Source: Candidatus Fonsibacter sp.
Lineage (GTDB): Bacteria > Pseudomonadota > Alphaproteobacteria > Pelagibacterales > Pelagibacteraceae
Assembly (NCBI GenBank): GCA_009693745.1
Contig: SHWR01000002.1
Span: 1-34,052, forward strand
Reading direction: 5' to 3'
Length of the DNA: 34,052 bases
Position numbers and translations under genes: made by a program. The notes under the pieces are model-generated. The model did no database searches, was not told the origin of the DNA, and was given only the letters and a program-made list of their open reading frames with translations. Position 1 is the first letter of the stretch, and each line of letters opens with the position of its first letter. Of this stretch, positions 7,807-15,314 are shown in pieces.

Positions 7807-8934
7807 CTATCTTTTATCTATCGGTTGAACTTTTCGATGAGGCGCTCCCGTATATTTTGAAAGAGGTCTAATTAGTCTGTTATTTTTTAATTGCTCAATT
7901 ATATGAGCGGACCATCCAGTAATTCTTGTGATTACAAAAATTGGAGTAAAGAAATCCACATCAAATCCCATTAAATAATAAGTAGGACCAGATGGAAAAT
8001 CTAGATTTGGAAATATTTTTTTTTCTTTAATCATTGTTTGTTCTAATATTTTAGAAATTTCTGGAAATTTTTTATTTTTGTAAAATTCTGCAGTTTTATA
8101 ATAATATTTAGTCATTGTAGGAACTCTTGAGTCTCCATTTTTATAAACACGATGACCAAAGCCTATAATTAAATCCTTATTTTTAATTTTATTTAAAATA
8201 TATTTTTCAGCATTTTCAGGTTCTTTAATATCAAAAAACATTTTCATAACCATTTCATTTGCCCCACCATGCAATGGTCCTTTCAAAGCACTTATGCCAC
8301 CAACTATTGCACTATAAATATCAGCAAGGGTACTTGTTATAACTCGCGATGCAAAAGTAGAGGCATTAAAACTATGTTCGGCATATAAAATTAAAGATAC
8401 ATTAAATGCTTTAACAACATCTTTGCTTGGAACTTTTCCAAAGCACATATGAAAGAAGTTTTCACTAAAGGTTAAATTTTTCTTTGGATCTACTATGTCC
8501 AATCCTTTTCTTGTTCTAAAATTTGCAGCAACTGCTGTTGGAGTTTTCGCAAAAATTTTTATAAACTTGTCATAATTAGCTTCGATTGTATTTGTTGCAG
8601 TTTCAGAGTCTTCTAAACCTAAATGACTAACAGAAGTTCTAGTTGTATCCATTGGATGTGCATTTTTTGGATAGTTTTGAATAATTTTCTTTAAATTAGA
8701 ACTAATTTCTCTATTGTTTCTCTCTTCTTCTTGAAATTTAGTTAGTTGTGAGTTGTTAGGTAGCTCTCCATTTAATAATAAGTAAGCAACTTCTTCAAAT
8801 GTGCATACTTCAGCAAGATCTTGAACGGCATAACCTCTATAGGTTAATGAATTAATATCCGGCATTACTTCTGAAATTTTGGTTTCGTCAGCAATAACGC
8901 CAACTAAACCTTTCTTAATCTCAGTCTCAGCCAT
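7807..8934 (-). CDS. prpC: 2-methylcitrate synthase (citrate synthase family)
   Basis: A 375-residue member of the citrate synthase family, with the motifs EHSFNASTFASRV, LKGPLHGGANE (substrate and catalytic His) and GFGHRVYKNGDSR (second catalytic His), and the C-terminal PTYYLMGF and RITGWSAHIIEQ. The short length without an N-terminal extension and the immediate partner prpB, 2 bp upstream in the same transcript, favour 2-methylcitrate synthase, which condenses propionyl-CoA with oxaloacetate. A citrate synthase role cannot be excluded by sequence alone. It is the last gene of the leftward unit gph-prpB-prpC. No prpD or AcnD/PrpF gene is in the window, so the dehydration step must be encoded elsewhere or done by aconitase. 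Confidence 0.88.
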   Translation of the reverse strand: MAETEIKKGLVGVIADETKISEVMPDINSLTYRGYAVQDLAEVCTFEEVAYLLLNGELPNNSQLTKFQEEERNNREISSNLKKIIQNYPKNAHPMDTTRTSVSHLGLEDSETATNTIEANYDKFIKIFAKTPTAVAANFRTRKGLDIVDPKKNLTFSENFFHMCFGKVPSKDVVKAFNVSLILYAEHSFNASTFASRVITSTLADIYSAIVGGISALKGPLHGGANEMVMKMFFDIKEPENAEKYILNKIKNKDLIIGFGHRVYKNGDSRVPTMTKYYYKTAEFYKNKKFPEISKILEQTMIKEKKIFPNLDFPSGPTYYLMGFDVDFFTPIFVITRITGWSAHIIEQLKNNRLIRPLSKYTGAPHRKVQPIDKR

Positions 8935-8936
8935 TA

Positions 8937-9842
8937 TTATTCATGTCCTTTTTTAGAAAACTTAAAAACTGAACTATCGAATTCGCTATATTTTTCATAA
9001 TTAATTAGTTCATATAATCGTTTTCTAGTCTGCATTTTATTAATCACATTATTTTGATGACCGTCTTTGAAGATTTGCCTTAGTCCGTCCTCAACATTTT
9101 TTAATGCTAATCTTTGCGTTGTTACTGGATAAATAACTAAATTATAGCCAAGATTATTAAGTTGTTTAACAGAAAGTAATTTTGATTTCCCAAATTCAGT
9201 CATGTTAGCAAGCAAATAAGCTTTTGTGGCTTTTCTGATTTTCTCAAATTCTTTTTCATCCTTTAAAGCTTCAGGAAAAATCATATCTGCGCCTGCATCA
9301 ACATAAGCTTTTATTCTTGAAATTGTTTTATCTAAGCCTTCAATAGCGTTAGCATCAGTTCTTGCTATAATTAAAAAATTTTTATCTTTTCTAGCTTTTA
9401 CTGCTGATTTAATTTTTTTAATCATTTCATTTGTACTCACAACGTCCTTATTATCTAAATGACCACATCTTTTAGGATTAACCTGATCCTCAATATGGCA
9501 GCCTGAAATTCCAAAATTTTCAAATGTTTCAATTGTTCGTGTACAATTCATAGGCTCACCAAATCCAGTATCAGCATCAACAATGGAAGGTAAATTTGTA
9601 ACTCGCGCAATTTGTTCAGCTCTATAAGAAACCTCCGTTAGAGTTGTAAGTCCAATATCAGGAATTCCCAAATCATTAGCCAAAACAGCACCTGATACAT
9701 AAACGCCATCATAACCAATTTCTTCAATTAATTTTGCAATCAAAGGACTATAAGCTCCTGGAAAGCGAATAATTTTTCCGTTTTTTAATTTTTTTTGTAA
9801 GTCAGCTCTTTTTTCTGTAGGTGTTTTTTTTACAAAATACAT
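8937..9842 (-). CDS. prpB: 2-methylisocitrate lyase
   Basis: A 301-residue protein of the isocitrate lyase/PEP mutase superfamily. Visible are the Mg-binding loop VDADTGFGEP (D89, D91) and the lyase signature PKRCGHLDNK with catalytic Cys126. The N-terminal RFPGAYSPLIAKLIEEIGYD matches PrpB-type enzymes. It cleaves 2-methylisocitrate to succinate and pyruvate in the methylcitrate cycle, which detoxifies and uses propionyl-CoA (from odd-chain, branched-chain or DMSP-type substrates). It lies 2 bp from prpC and 2 bp from gph, clearly one operon. The KRCGH motif with prpC next door makes the assignment firm relative to other superfamily members. Confidence 0.95.
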   Translation of the reverse strand: MYFVKKTPTEKRADLQKKLKNGKIIRFPGAYSPLIAKLIEEIGYDGVYVSGAVLANDLGIPDIGLTTLTEVSYRAEQIARVTNLPSIVDADTGFGEPMNCTRTIETFENFGISGCHIEDQVNPKRCGHLDNKDVVSTNEMIKKIKSAVKARKDKNFLIIARTDANAIEGLDKTISRIKAYVDAGADMIFPEALKDEKEFEKIRKATKAYLLANMTEFGKSKLLSVKQLNNLGYNLVIYPVTTQRLALKNVEDGLRQIFKDGHQNNVINKMQTRKRLYELINYEKYSEFDSSVFKFSKKGHE

Positions 9843-9844
9843 AA

Positions 9845-10516
9845 TTAACTTATAAACTTTATTTTTGATAATATTCCATTCATTTCAGTAAAGTCATTAA
9901 TAAAATGATTATGATAAATACTATTTTGATCTTTCTCAGTGTAGCCACCTTTTACTAAAATAAAATGTACTTTTGCTACTCTTGCTGTTTCAGCGTCAGT
10001 TTCACTATCACCAACCATTATGCTATCTTCTTTTTTAACATCTAATATTTCTAATATATTTGTTAAATGTCTTGGATCTGGTTTTTTGTACTCAAAAGTA
10101 TCTGCTCCTGCAATGTAATCAAAAAATTCAATAAGTTTAATTTCTTTAAGGAGTTTTTTAGCCAAAGATTCCATTTTATTTGTGCAAATAGCAAAATTAA
10201 TATTTTGGGATTTTCCCCAAGCTAGAAACTCATTAACTCCTTTAATAATTTTTGATTTTTTTGAAATATTTTCTCTATAATAATTTATAAATTCTTCAGT
10301 CATTTTTTTGTGAATATTTATATCGTAATTTTTTTTTTCTTCTTTTAAAGATTTTAAAATCAAATTAGAGGCACCTCTGCCAGCTAAATGACGTATGTCT
10401 GAAATTGGTTTTTGCTGATATCCAAATTTTTTCATTACATAGTTATGGGCATCCATTAAGTCTGGCGCCGAATCTACAAGAGTCCCGTCTAGGTCAAAAA
10501 CTATTGCTTTACTCAT
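9845..10516 (-). CDS. gph: HAD-family phosphatase, probable phosphoglycolate phosphatase
   Basis: A 223-residue haloacid dehalogenase-like hydrolase. Motif I is VFDLDGTLVDS with nucleophile D8 and D10, motif II is the CTNK segment, the KKPDPRHL lysine follows, and motif IV is MVGDSETDAETA. The helical cap after motif I places it with subfamily I enzymes (Gph, beta-phosphoglucomutase, pyrophosphatase). The start SKAIVFDLDGTLVDSAPDL closely resembles phosphoglycolate phosphatases, which remove 2-phosphoglycolate produced by DNA repair. It is the first gene of the gph-prpB-prpC transcript, with 2 bp to prpB. Substrate prediction in this superfamily is often unreliable, so the phosphoglycolate assignment is moderate. 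Confidence 0.8.
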   Translation of the reverse strand: MSKAIVFDLDGTLVDSAPDLMDAHNYVMKKFGYQQKPISDIRHLAGRGASNLILKSLKEEKKNYDINIHKKMTEEFINYYRENISKKSKIIKGVNEFLAWGKSQNINFAICTNKMESLAKKLLKEIKLIEFFDYIAGADTFEYKKPDPRHLTNILEILDVKKEDSIMVGDSETDAETARVAKVHFILVKGGYTEKDQNSIYHNHFINDFTEMNGILSKIKFIS

Positions 10517-10593
10517 AAATTAATTAAAAAAATTAGTAGTTAAAGAAATAATTTGTGAGTTAAAATATCAAAATCATTAATATATTAACATTG

Positions 10594-10637
10594 TTCAAAT
10601 AGCAATAAATCATAAACCTGAATTAAAGCTATTTGAA
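10594..10637 (+). promoter_or_regulatory. 10-bp inverted repeat just upstream of the glmU-like gene
   Basis: TTCAAATAGC (10594-10603) and GCTATTTGAA (10628-10637) are perfect inverse complements around a 24-nt AT-rich loop. The right arm ends 8 nt before the ATG at 10646. There is no T-run after it, so it is not an intrinsic terminator. It could be an operator for the glmU-glmS unit or an mRNA hairpin affecting initiation. Confidence 0.5.
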
Positions 10638-10645
10638 ATTTAATT

Positions 10646-11257
10646 ATGATTGAATCAAAAGAATTATTACAAAATAAAATTAAAAGATTTGCGATTAAAA
10701 AAGGAGTTAAATTAATTTCTCCAGACTCAATTTATTTGTCATCAGATACTAAGTTTGGAAAGAATGTATTAATTGAACCCTTTGTTGTCATCGGTAAGGG
10801 CGTTAAAATTGGAAATAATGTTAAAATTTTAAGTTTTTCATATATAGAAAAAACAAAAATTGCAAACAATATAACGATTGGACCATTTGCAAGATTAAGA
10901 CTAGATACAATCTTAGAGGATAATTCTAAAGTTGGAAATTTTGTTGAAATTAAAAAATCTAGAGTTGGAAAAAATTCTAAAATTAATCATTTAAGTTACA
11001 TTGGAGATTCAGTTTTAGGAAAAAATGTTAATGTTGGCGCCGGAACAATCACTTGTAATTATGATGGCACAAATAAATATAAAACTAAAATTTTAGACAA
11101 TGCTTTTATTGGATCAAACACTTCTTTAGTTGCCCCGTTAAAAATAGGAAAAAATACAGTTATCGGAGCAGGTTCTACTATTACTAAAGATGTAAAAGAT
11201 AACACTCTCGCTTTAAGTAGAATTTCTCAAAGAGAATTTAGAAAAAGAAAAAAATAA
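10646..11257 (+). CDS. GlmU-type glucosamine-1-phosphate N-acetyltransferase, acetyltransferase domain only
   Basis: A 203-residue left-handed beta-helix protein colinear with the C-terminal half of GlmU, beginning in the linker (KKGVKLISPDSIYL). Acetyltransferase residues of E. coli GlmU are conserved: IGPFARLR (78-85), VEIKKS (100-105), NHLSYIGD with H115 and Y118, NVNVGAGTITCNYDG (127-141) and NKYKT (143-147). The N-terminal uridylyltransferase half is missing, and the frame is closed by TGA at 10634-10636, so nothing continues upstream. Expected role: acetyl-CoA plus GlcN-1-P to GlcNAc-1-P, for peptidoglycan and lipid A. It is 9 bp ahead of glmS, which makes the preceding intermediate. 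The UDP-transfer step must be encoded elsewhere. Confidence 0.88.
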   Translation: MIESKELLQNKIKRFAIKKGVKLISPDSIYLSSDTKFGKNVLIEPFVVIGKGVKIGNNVKILSFSYIEKTKIANNITIGPFARLRLDTILEDNSKVGNFVEIKKSRVGKNSKINHLSYIGDSVLGKNVNVGAGTITCNYDGTNKYKTKILDNAFIGSNTSLVAPLKIGKNTVIGAGSTITKDVKDNTLALSRISQREFRKRKK

Positions 11258-11266
11258 AAATATTTT

Positions 11267-13087
11267 ATGTGCGGTATTATTGGTATTGCTAGCTATAAAG
11301 ATATTTCTAAAAATATTTTAGAGTCTCTTAAAAAACTTGAATATCGAGGTTATGACTCTGCCGGGATATCGACAATTTATAATGGAGAAATTGTAGAGAG
11401 TAAATGCGCTGGTAAAGTTTCTGATTTAGAAAAATTAATTAAAAAAACAACATTATCTGGAAATATTGGAATTGGCCATGTTCGTTGGGCTACTCATGGA
11501 GCTCCAAATCAAGCAAATGCTCATCCCCATTCTTCAGAGGAAGTGTCCGTTGTTCATAATGGAATTATTGAAAATTCTGCAATTATTAAAAAAGAACTAA
11601 TAGTGAAAGGGCATATTTTTAAATCTCAAACAGATACTGAGGTTGTTACTCATCTTATTACAGAGAATTTGAGAAAAATGAATTATTTAGATTCTGTATT
11701 TGAAACTTTAAAGAAATTAGAAGGAAGTTTTGCATTAGGAATTATTTTTAAAAAATTTAATAATTTAATTGTAGGAGCAAGAAGAGGTAGTCCACTAGTT
11801 GTTGGTTATACTGATAAAGAAAAATATATTGGATCAGATTCTTATGCTTTAAATTCTATGACAAAAGAAGTTTCTTATCTCGATGATGGGGATGTGTGTG
11901 TATTAACTAAAGATAAAATTGAATTTTTTGATAAAAATAACAAAAAAATTGAAAAAAAAATATATAAATTAGTTAATGATGATGGAGTTTATAATAAAGG
12001 TAATTTTAAAGATTTCATGTCAAAAGAAATCTTTGAACAACCAGAAGTTATTAAAAAATGTATTAATGAATATCTCGATAAAATAAGAAAAGAGATTAAT
12101 ATAGTTAATTTTCCAGTTGATCCAAAAAAAATTATAAAAGTTAACTTAATAGGCTGTGGAACAGCATATCACGCATGTGTAGTTGGCAAGTATTGGTTTG
12201 AAGAGTTTACTAATTTAGATGTGAGCGTAGATGTTGCTTCAGAATTTAGATATAGGAATATTAAAATAAAAAAAAATGAACTTTATATTTTTGTTTCTCA
12301 ATCAGGAGAAACTGCAGATATAATTGCAGCTTTAGATTTTTGTAAAAAAAGAGGAGCAAAAACTTGCTCTATTGTAAATGTTACTGAAAGCTCATTATCA
12401 AGATTATCAGATTTAGTTTTGCCAATTCATGTTGGACCAGAAGTTGGCGTTGCTTCAACAAAAGCTTTTACAGGACAGATTTTAGTTCTTTTGTTATTTA
12501 TTTTAAAAATAGCAAGAATTAGAGATGAAATAAAAAAAAAGGAATATTTAAATATTATTACGGATCTAGAAAATATTCATTCTAATATTGAATTAATCTT
12601 AAAAAAAAAAAAATTAATTGAAGATTTGGCAGTAGATTTTTTAGATATAAAAGGTTCAATGTTTTTAGGCAGAGGACTTTCATATCCAATTGCATTAGAA
12701 GGGGCCCTTAAATTTAAAGAACTTACTTATCTGCATGCTGAGGGTTATCCAGCAGGAGAAATGAAGCATGGTCCTTTAGCTCTAGTTGAAAATGGAATAC
12801 CAGTTATTGTTGTTGCGCCAAGAGATAGATTTTATGAAAAAACAATTTCAAATATGCAGGAAGTTATTGCACGAGGAGGGAAAATTTTATTAATTTCTGA
12901 TCATGAAGATGATAGTGCTACTAGTGAAAACATTTGGTCAGAAATCAGAATTCCAAAAATTCATAAATTTCTTTCTCCTTTTTTAACGAATATTCCTTTA
13001 CAACTACTTGCTTATTATGTTGCTTTAAAAAAAGGTAACGACATAGATAGGCCAAGAAATTTAGCCAAATCTGTTACGGTTGAATAA
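11267..13087 (+). CDS. glmS: Glutamine-fructose-6-phosphate aminotransferase (isomerizing)
   Basis: A 606-residue enzyme of normal length making glucosamine-6-phosphate from fructose-6-phosphate and glutamine. The class II amidotransferase nucleophile is Cys2 (MCGIIGI), with HVRWATHG and VVHNGIIEN in the glutaminase domain. Two SIS domains follow, with SQSGETADI, GPEVGVASTKAFTGQ, EGALKFKELTYLHAEGYPAG and the conserved C-terminal KSVTVE. It lies 9 bp after the GlmU-type acetyltransferase gene, so two consecutive steps of UDP-GlcNAc synthesis are co-transcribed. No glmS ribozyme fold was recognised in the 9-bp gap or in the leader of the unit. A run of 13 A at 12601-12613 encodes part of LKKKKL and could allow slippage. 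Confidence 0.97.
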   Translation: MCGIIGIASYKDISKNILESLKKLEYRGYDSAGISTIYNGEIVESKCAGKVSDLEKLIKKTTLSGNIGIGHVRWATHGAPNQANAHPHSSEEVSVVHNGIIENSAIIKKELIVKGHIFKSQTDTEVVTHLITENLRKMNYLDSVFETLKKLEGSFALGIIFKKFNNLIVGARRGSPLVVGYTDKEKYIGSDSYALNSMTKEVSYLDDGDVCVLTKDKIEFFDKNNKKIEKKIYKLVNDDGVYNKGNFKDFMSKEIFEQPEVIKKCINEYLDKIRKEINIVNFPVDPKKIIKVNLIGCGTAYHACVVGKYWFEEFTNLDVSVDVASEFRYRNIKIKKNELYIFVSQSGETADIIAALDFCKKRGAKTCSIVNVTESSLSRLSDLVLPIHVGPEVGVASTKAFTGQILVLLLFILKIARIRDEIKKKEYLNIITDLENIHSNIELILKKKKLIEDLAVDFLDIKGSMFLGRGLSYPIALEGALKFKELTYLHAEGYPAGEMKHGPLALVENGIPVIVVAPRDRFYEKTISNMQEVIARGGKILLISDHEDDSATSENIWSEIRIPKIHKFLSPFLTNIPLQLLAYYVALKKGNDIDRPRNLAKSVTVE

Positions 13088-13094
13088 TTTATTC

Positions 13095-13123
13095 TTGTAC
13101 GCTTAGAATACTCTATATATATA
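13095..13123 (+). promoter_or_regulatory. Possible sigma-70 promoter for DAHP synthase
   Basis: TTGTAC at 13095-13100 and TATATA at 13118-13123 are separated by 17 bp, in the 49-bp gap after glmS. In this AT-rich sequence such matches arise by chance. If used, the transcript would begin only a few bases before the start codon at 13137. Confidence 0.3.
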
Positions 13124-13136
13124 CTGTAGGTTGAAT

Positions 13137-14513
13137 ATGAAAAATTGGAAATCAAATTCTTGGAGAGCAAAAACTGCAAAGCATTTACCTGTTTATGAAA
13201 ACGAAGGTAAATTGAATCAGGTTTTGAAGGAGATTTCAAAATTTCCTCCGCTTGTTTTTGCAGGAGAGACGCGCACACTTAAACATATGTTAGGAGAAGT
13301 GAGTGAAGGAAAAGCTTTTTTATTTCAAGGGGGTGATTGTGCTGAGAGTTTTGAAGAATTTCATCCAGATAATATTAGAGATTTATTTAAAGTTATTTTA
13401 CAGGTTTCCTTAATACTTACTGTTTCATCGCATTTACCAATAGTAAAAATAGGTAGAGTTGCAGGCCAATTCTCTAAACCAAGAAGCTCTTCCACAGAAA
13501 TTATAAATGGAAAAGAGCTTCCCAGTTATTTAGGAGATAACATTAACGGTATGAAATTTGATGAGCAGTCTAGAAAACCAGACCCTATAAGATTATTAAA
13601 ATCTTACTCACAATCTGCTGCAACATTAAATTTATTAAGAGCATTTTCTCAAGGGGGCTTTGCTGACTTAAGCAAAGTTCACTTATGGAATATGGACTTT
13701 GTAAATAAGAGTGCTGATAAAAAATTTAAAGAGATTCAAAATAAAGTCATGGAAGCTTTAAATTTTATGCATGCTTGTGGTATAACTATTGAGCAAAATA
13801 GAAGACTAAGAACTGTTAATTTTTACACAAGTCATGAGGCTTTGCATCTTCCCTATGAAGAAGCAATGACACGAGTAGATTCAACTACAGGAGAACATCA
13901 CGATACTTCAGCACATTTTTTATGGATTGGAGATCGTACTAGACAAATAGATGGCGCGCACGTGGAATTTTGTAGAGGAATTAAAAATCCAATAGGAATT
14001 AAATGCGGACCCACTTTAGATCCAAAAGAATTAATTAAGTTAATTGAAGTTTTAAATCCAGATGATGAAGCTGGAAGGATAACTTTAATAGCTAGATTTG
14101 GACATGATAAAGTTGAAAAGTTTTTACCAAAACTTATTCAGGCTGTTAAAAAATCAAATAAAAAAGTAATCTGGTCGTGCGACCCTATGCACGGTAATAC
14201 CATTAAATCTATTACTGGATTTAAAACTAGACCATTCAAAGATATAATTTCAGAAGTAAAAAGTTTCTTTGATGTTCATCAAGGAGAGGGAACTTATGCT
14301 GGAGGACTTCATATTGAAATGACAGGAAAAAATGTCACAGAATGTATTGGAGGCGCACAAAATATTACTGATAAAGATCTATCAAGCAGATACCATACAC
14401 ATTGCGATCCTAGATTGAATGCAAATCAAGCTATTGAGTTGGCTTTCCTAATTTCTGAAGAAATTAAGAAAAATTCTAAATATTCAATAAATTCTATTAG
14501 AAAAGCTTCTTAA
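13137..14513 (+). CDS. aroG: 3-deoxy-7-phosphoheptulonate synthase, class II
   Basis: A 458-residue class II (plant/actinobacterial type) DAHP synthase, first enzyme of the shikimate pathway (PEP plus erythrose 4-phosphate). Seen: NWKSNSWRAKTAKHLPVY at the start, LFQGGDCAESF, LWNMDFV, WIGDRTRQIDGAHVEFCRGI, GIKCGP, WSCDPMHGNT, GLHIEMTGKNVTECIGG and HCDPRLNANQAIELAFL. Metal- and PEP-binding positions (Cys of GGDCAE, His of MHGNT, Glu of HIEMTG, Asp of HCDPRLN) are present. I chose ATG 13137 because GTAGG at 13126-13130 gives 6-nt spacing; a TTG at 13131 would directly abut that site. It follows glmS by 49 bp. The symbol is used loosely, since class II enzymes have several names. Confidence 0.95.
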   Translation: MKNWKSNSWRAKTAKHLPVYENEGKLNQVLKEISKFPPLVFAGETRTLKHMLGEVSEGKAFLFQGGDCAESFEEFHPDNIRDLFKVILQVSLILTVSSHLPIVKIGRVAGQFSKPRSSSTEIINGKELPSYLGDNINGMKFDEQSRKPDPIRLLKSYSQSAATLNLLRAFSQGGFADLSKVHLWNMDFVNKSADKKFKEIQNKVMEALNFMHACGITIEQNRRLRTVNFYTSHEALHLPYEEAMTRVDSTTGEHHDTSAHFLWIGDRTRQIDGAHVEFCRGIKNPIGIKCGPTLDPKELIKLIEVLNPDDEAGRITLIARFGHDKVEKFLPKLIQAVKKSNKKVIWSCDPMHGNTIKSITGFKTRPFKDIISEVKSFFDVHQGEGTYAGGLHIEMTGKNVTECIGGAQNITDKDLSSRYHTHCDPRLNANQAIELAFLISEEIKKNSKYSINSIRKAS

Positions 14514-14537
14514 AAATTATTATTTAATAATTTTTTT
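14512..14537 (+). terminator. Possible AT-only intrinsic terminator after DAHP synthase
   Basis: AAAAATTATTA at 14512-14522 is complementary to TAATAATTTTT at 14525-14535, followed by more T up to 14537. It overlaps the stop codon. The stem has no G-C pair, so its strength is doubtful in a genome this AT-rich. Confidence 0.35.
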
Positions 14538-14570
14538 GCATCAAACATAAAAAAAAGTAAAAACATTATA

Positions 14571-15314
14571 ATGAAAGCAGCAGAGAGAATTCAATTTATT
14601 AAAAACTGGATTAAAAACTATTGTAATTCAATGGAAAAAAAACCTGACAGCTTAGTAGTTGGGGTTTCCGGAGGAATTGATTCTGCGGTAGTGAGTACTA
14701 TTTCTGCAATGACAGGAATGAGAGTTAAAGCTTTGTCTATGCCAATTAGGCAATTAAAATTTCAAGATGATTTAAGCAAAGCTCATTTAAAATGGTTAAA
14801 GAGTAAATTTTCTAATGTTGATGAAGTAATTATTAATTTAGATGAAGTCTTTAACAGTTTTGAAAAAACAATGGGGCAATTTAATAATGAACATGCTTTT
14901 GCAAATTCTAAAGCAAGATTACGAATGGCTACTCTTTATCAAGTAGCGGGTGCAAATAATGGAATTGTTGTTGGAACTGGAAATAAAATAGAGGATTTTG
15001 GAGTAGGTTTTTATACAAAATATGGTGACGGTGGAGTTGATATTTCTCCGATTGCAGATTGTTTAAAATCACAAGTATGGGAAATGGGTAAAGAACTTAA
15101 TATATTAAATGATATTATCATCGCAGCACCTACAGATGGGTTATGGACTGACGGAAGAACTGATGAAAGTCAATTAGGAATGTCCTATGAAGATTTAGAA
15201 AAAGTTATGATTAATCCAAAAGACAAAAATTATGAAAAATATTTCAAAATTAGGAAAAGAAATCTTCATAAAATGAATTTAATTCCGATTTGTAAATTTA
15301 ATGACAATGAATAG
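14571..15314 (+). CDS. nadE: NAD synthetase, ammonia-dependent type
   Basis: A 247-residue N-type ATP pyrophosphatase that amidates nicotinic acid adenine dinucleotide to NAD+. The P-loop-like SGGIDS lies at residues 33-38. The signatures GTGNKIEDFGVGFYTKYGDG and SPIADCLKSQVWEMGKEL, and the C-terminal PTDGLWTDGRTDESQLGMSY, are family-typical. No glutaminase domain is attached, so it should use free ammonia. It follows DAHP synthase after 57 bp, and its 3' end overlaps the start of cysS (ATG 15301 or 15307), suggesting translational coupling within nadE-cysS-cimA-trmJ. Confidence 0.95.
   Translation: MKAAERIQFIKNWIKNYCNSMEKKPDSLVVGVSGGIDSAVVSTISAMTGMRVKALSMPIRQLKFQDDLSKAHLKWLKSKFSNVDEVIINLDEVFNSFEKTMGQFNNEHAFANSKARLRMATLYQVAGANNGIVVGTGNKIEDFGVGFYTKYGDGGVDISPIADCLKSQVWEMGKELNILNDIIIAAPTDGLWTDGRTDESQLGMSYEDLEKVMINPKDKNYEKYFKIRKRNLHKMNLIPICKFNDNE

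Noticed and set aside
10594..10637. The hairpin upstream of the glmU-like gene as a terminator
   Set aside because: No T-run follows on the plus strand, and the divergent gph reads away from it.
10500..11270. glmS ribozyme ahead of the glmU-glmS unit
   Set aside because: Only 9 bp precede glmS and the unit leader shows one simple hairpin, not the pseudoknotted ribozyme core.
13015..13278. Leftward 87-codon frame across the glmS end and DAHP synthase start
   Set aside because: It overlaps two strongly supported genes and their gap and shows no family-like or coding-like pattern.
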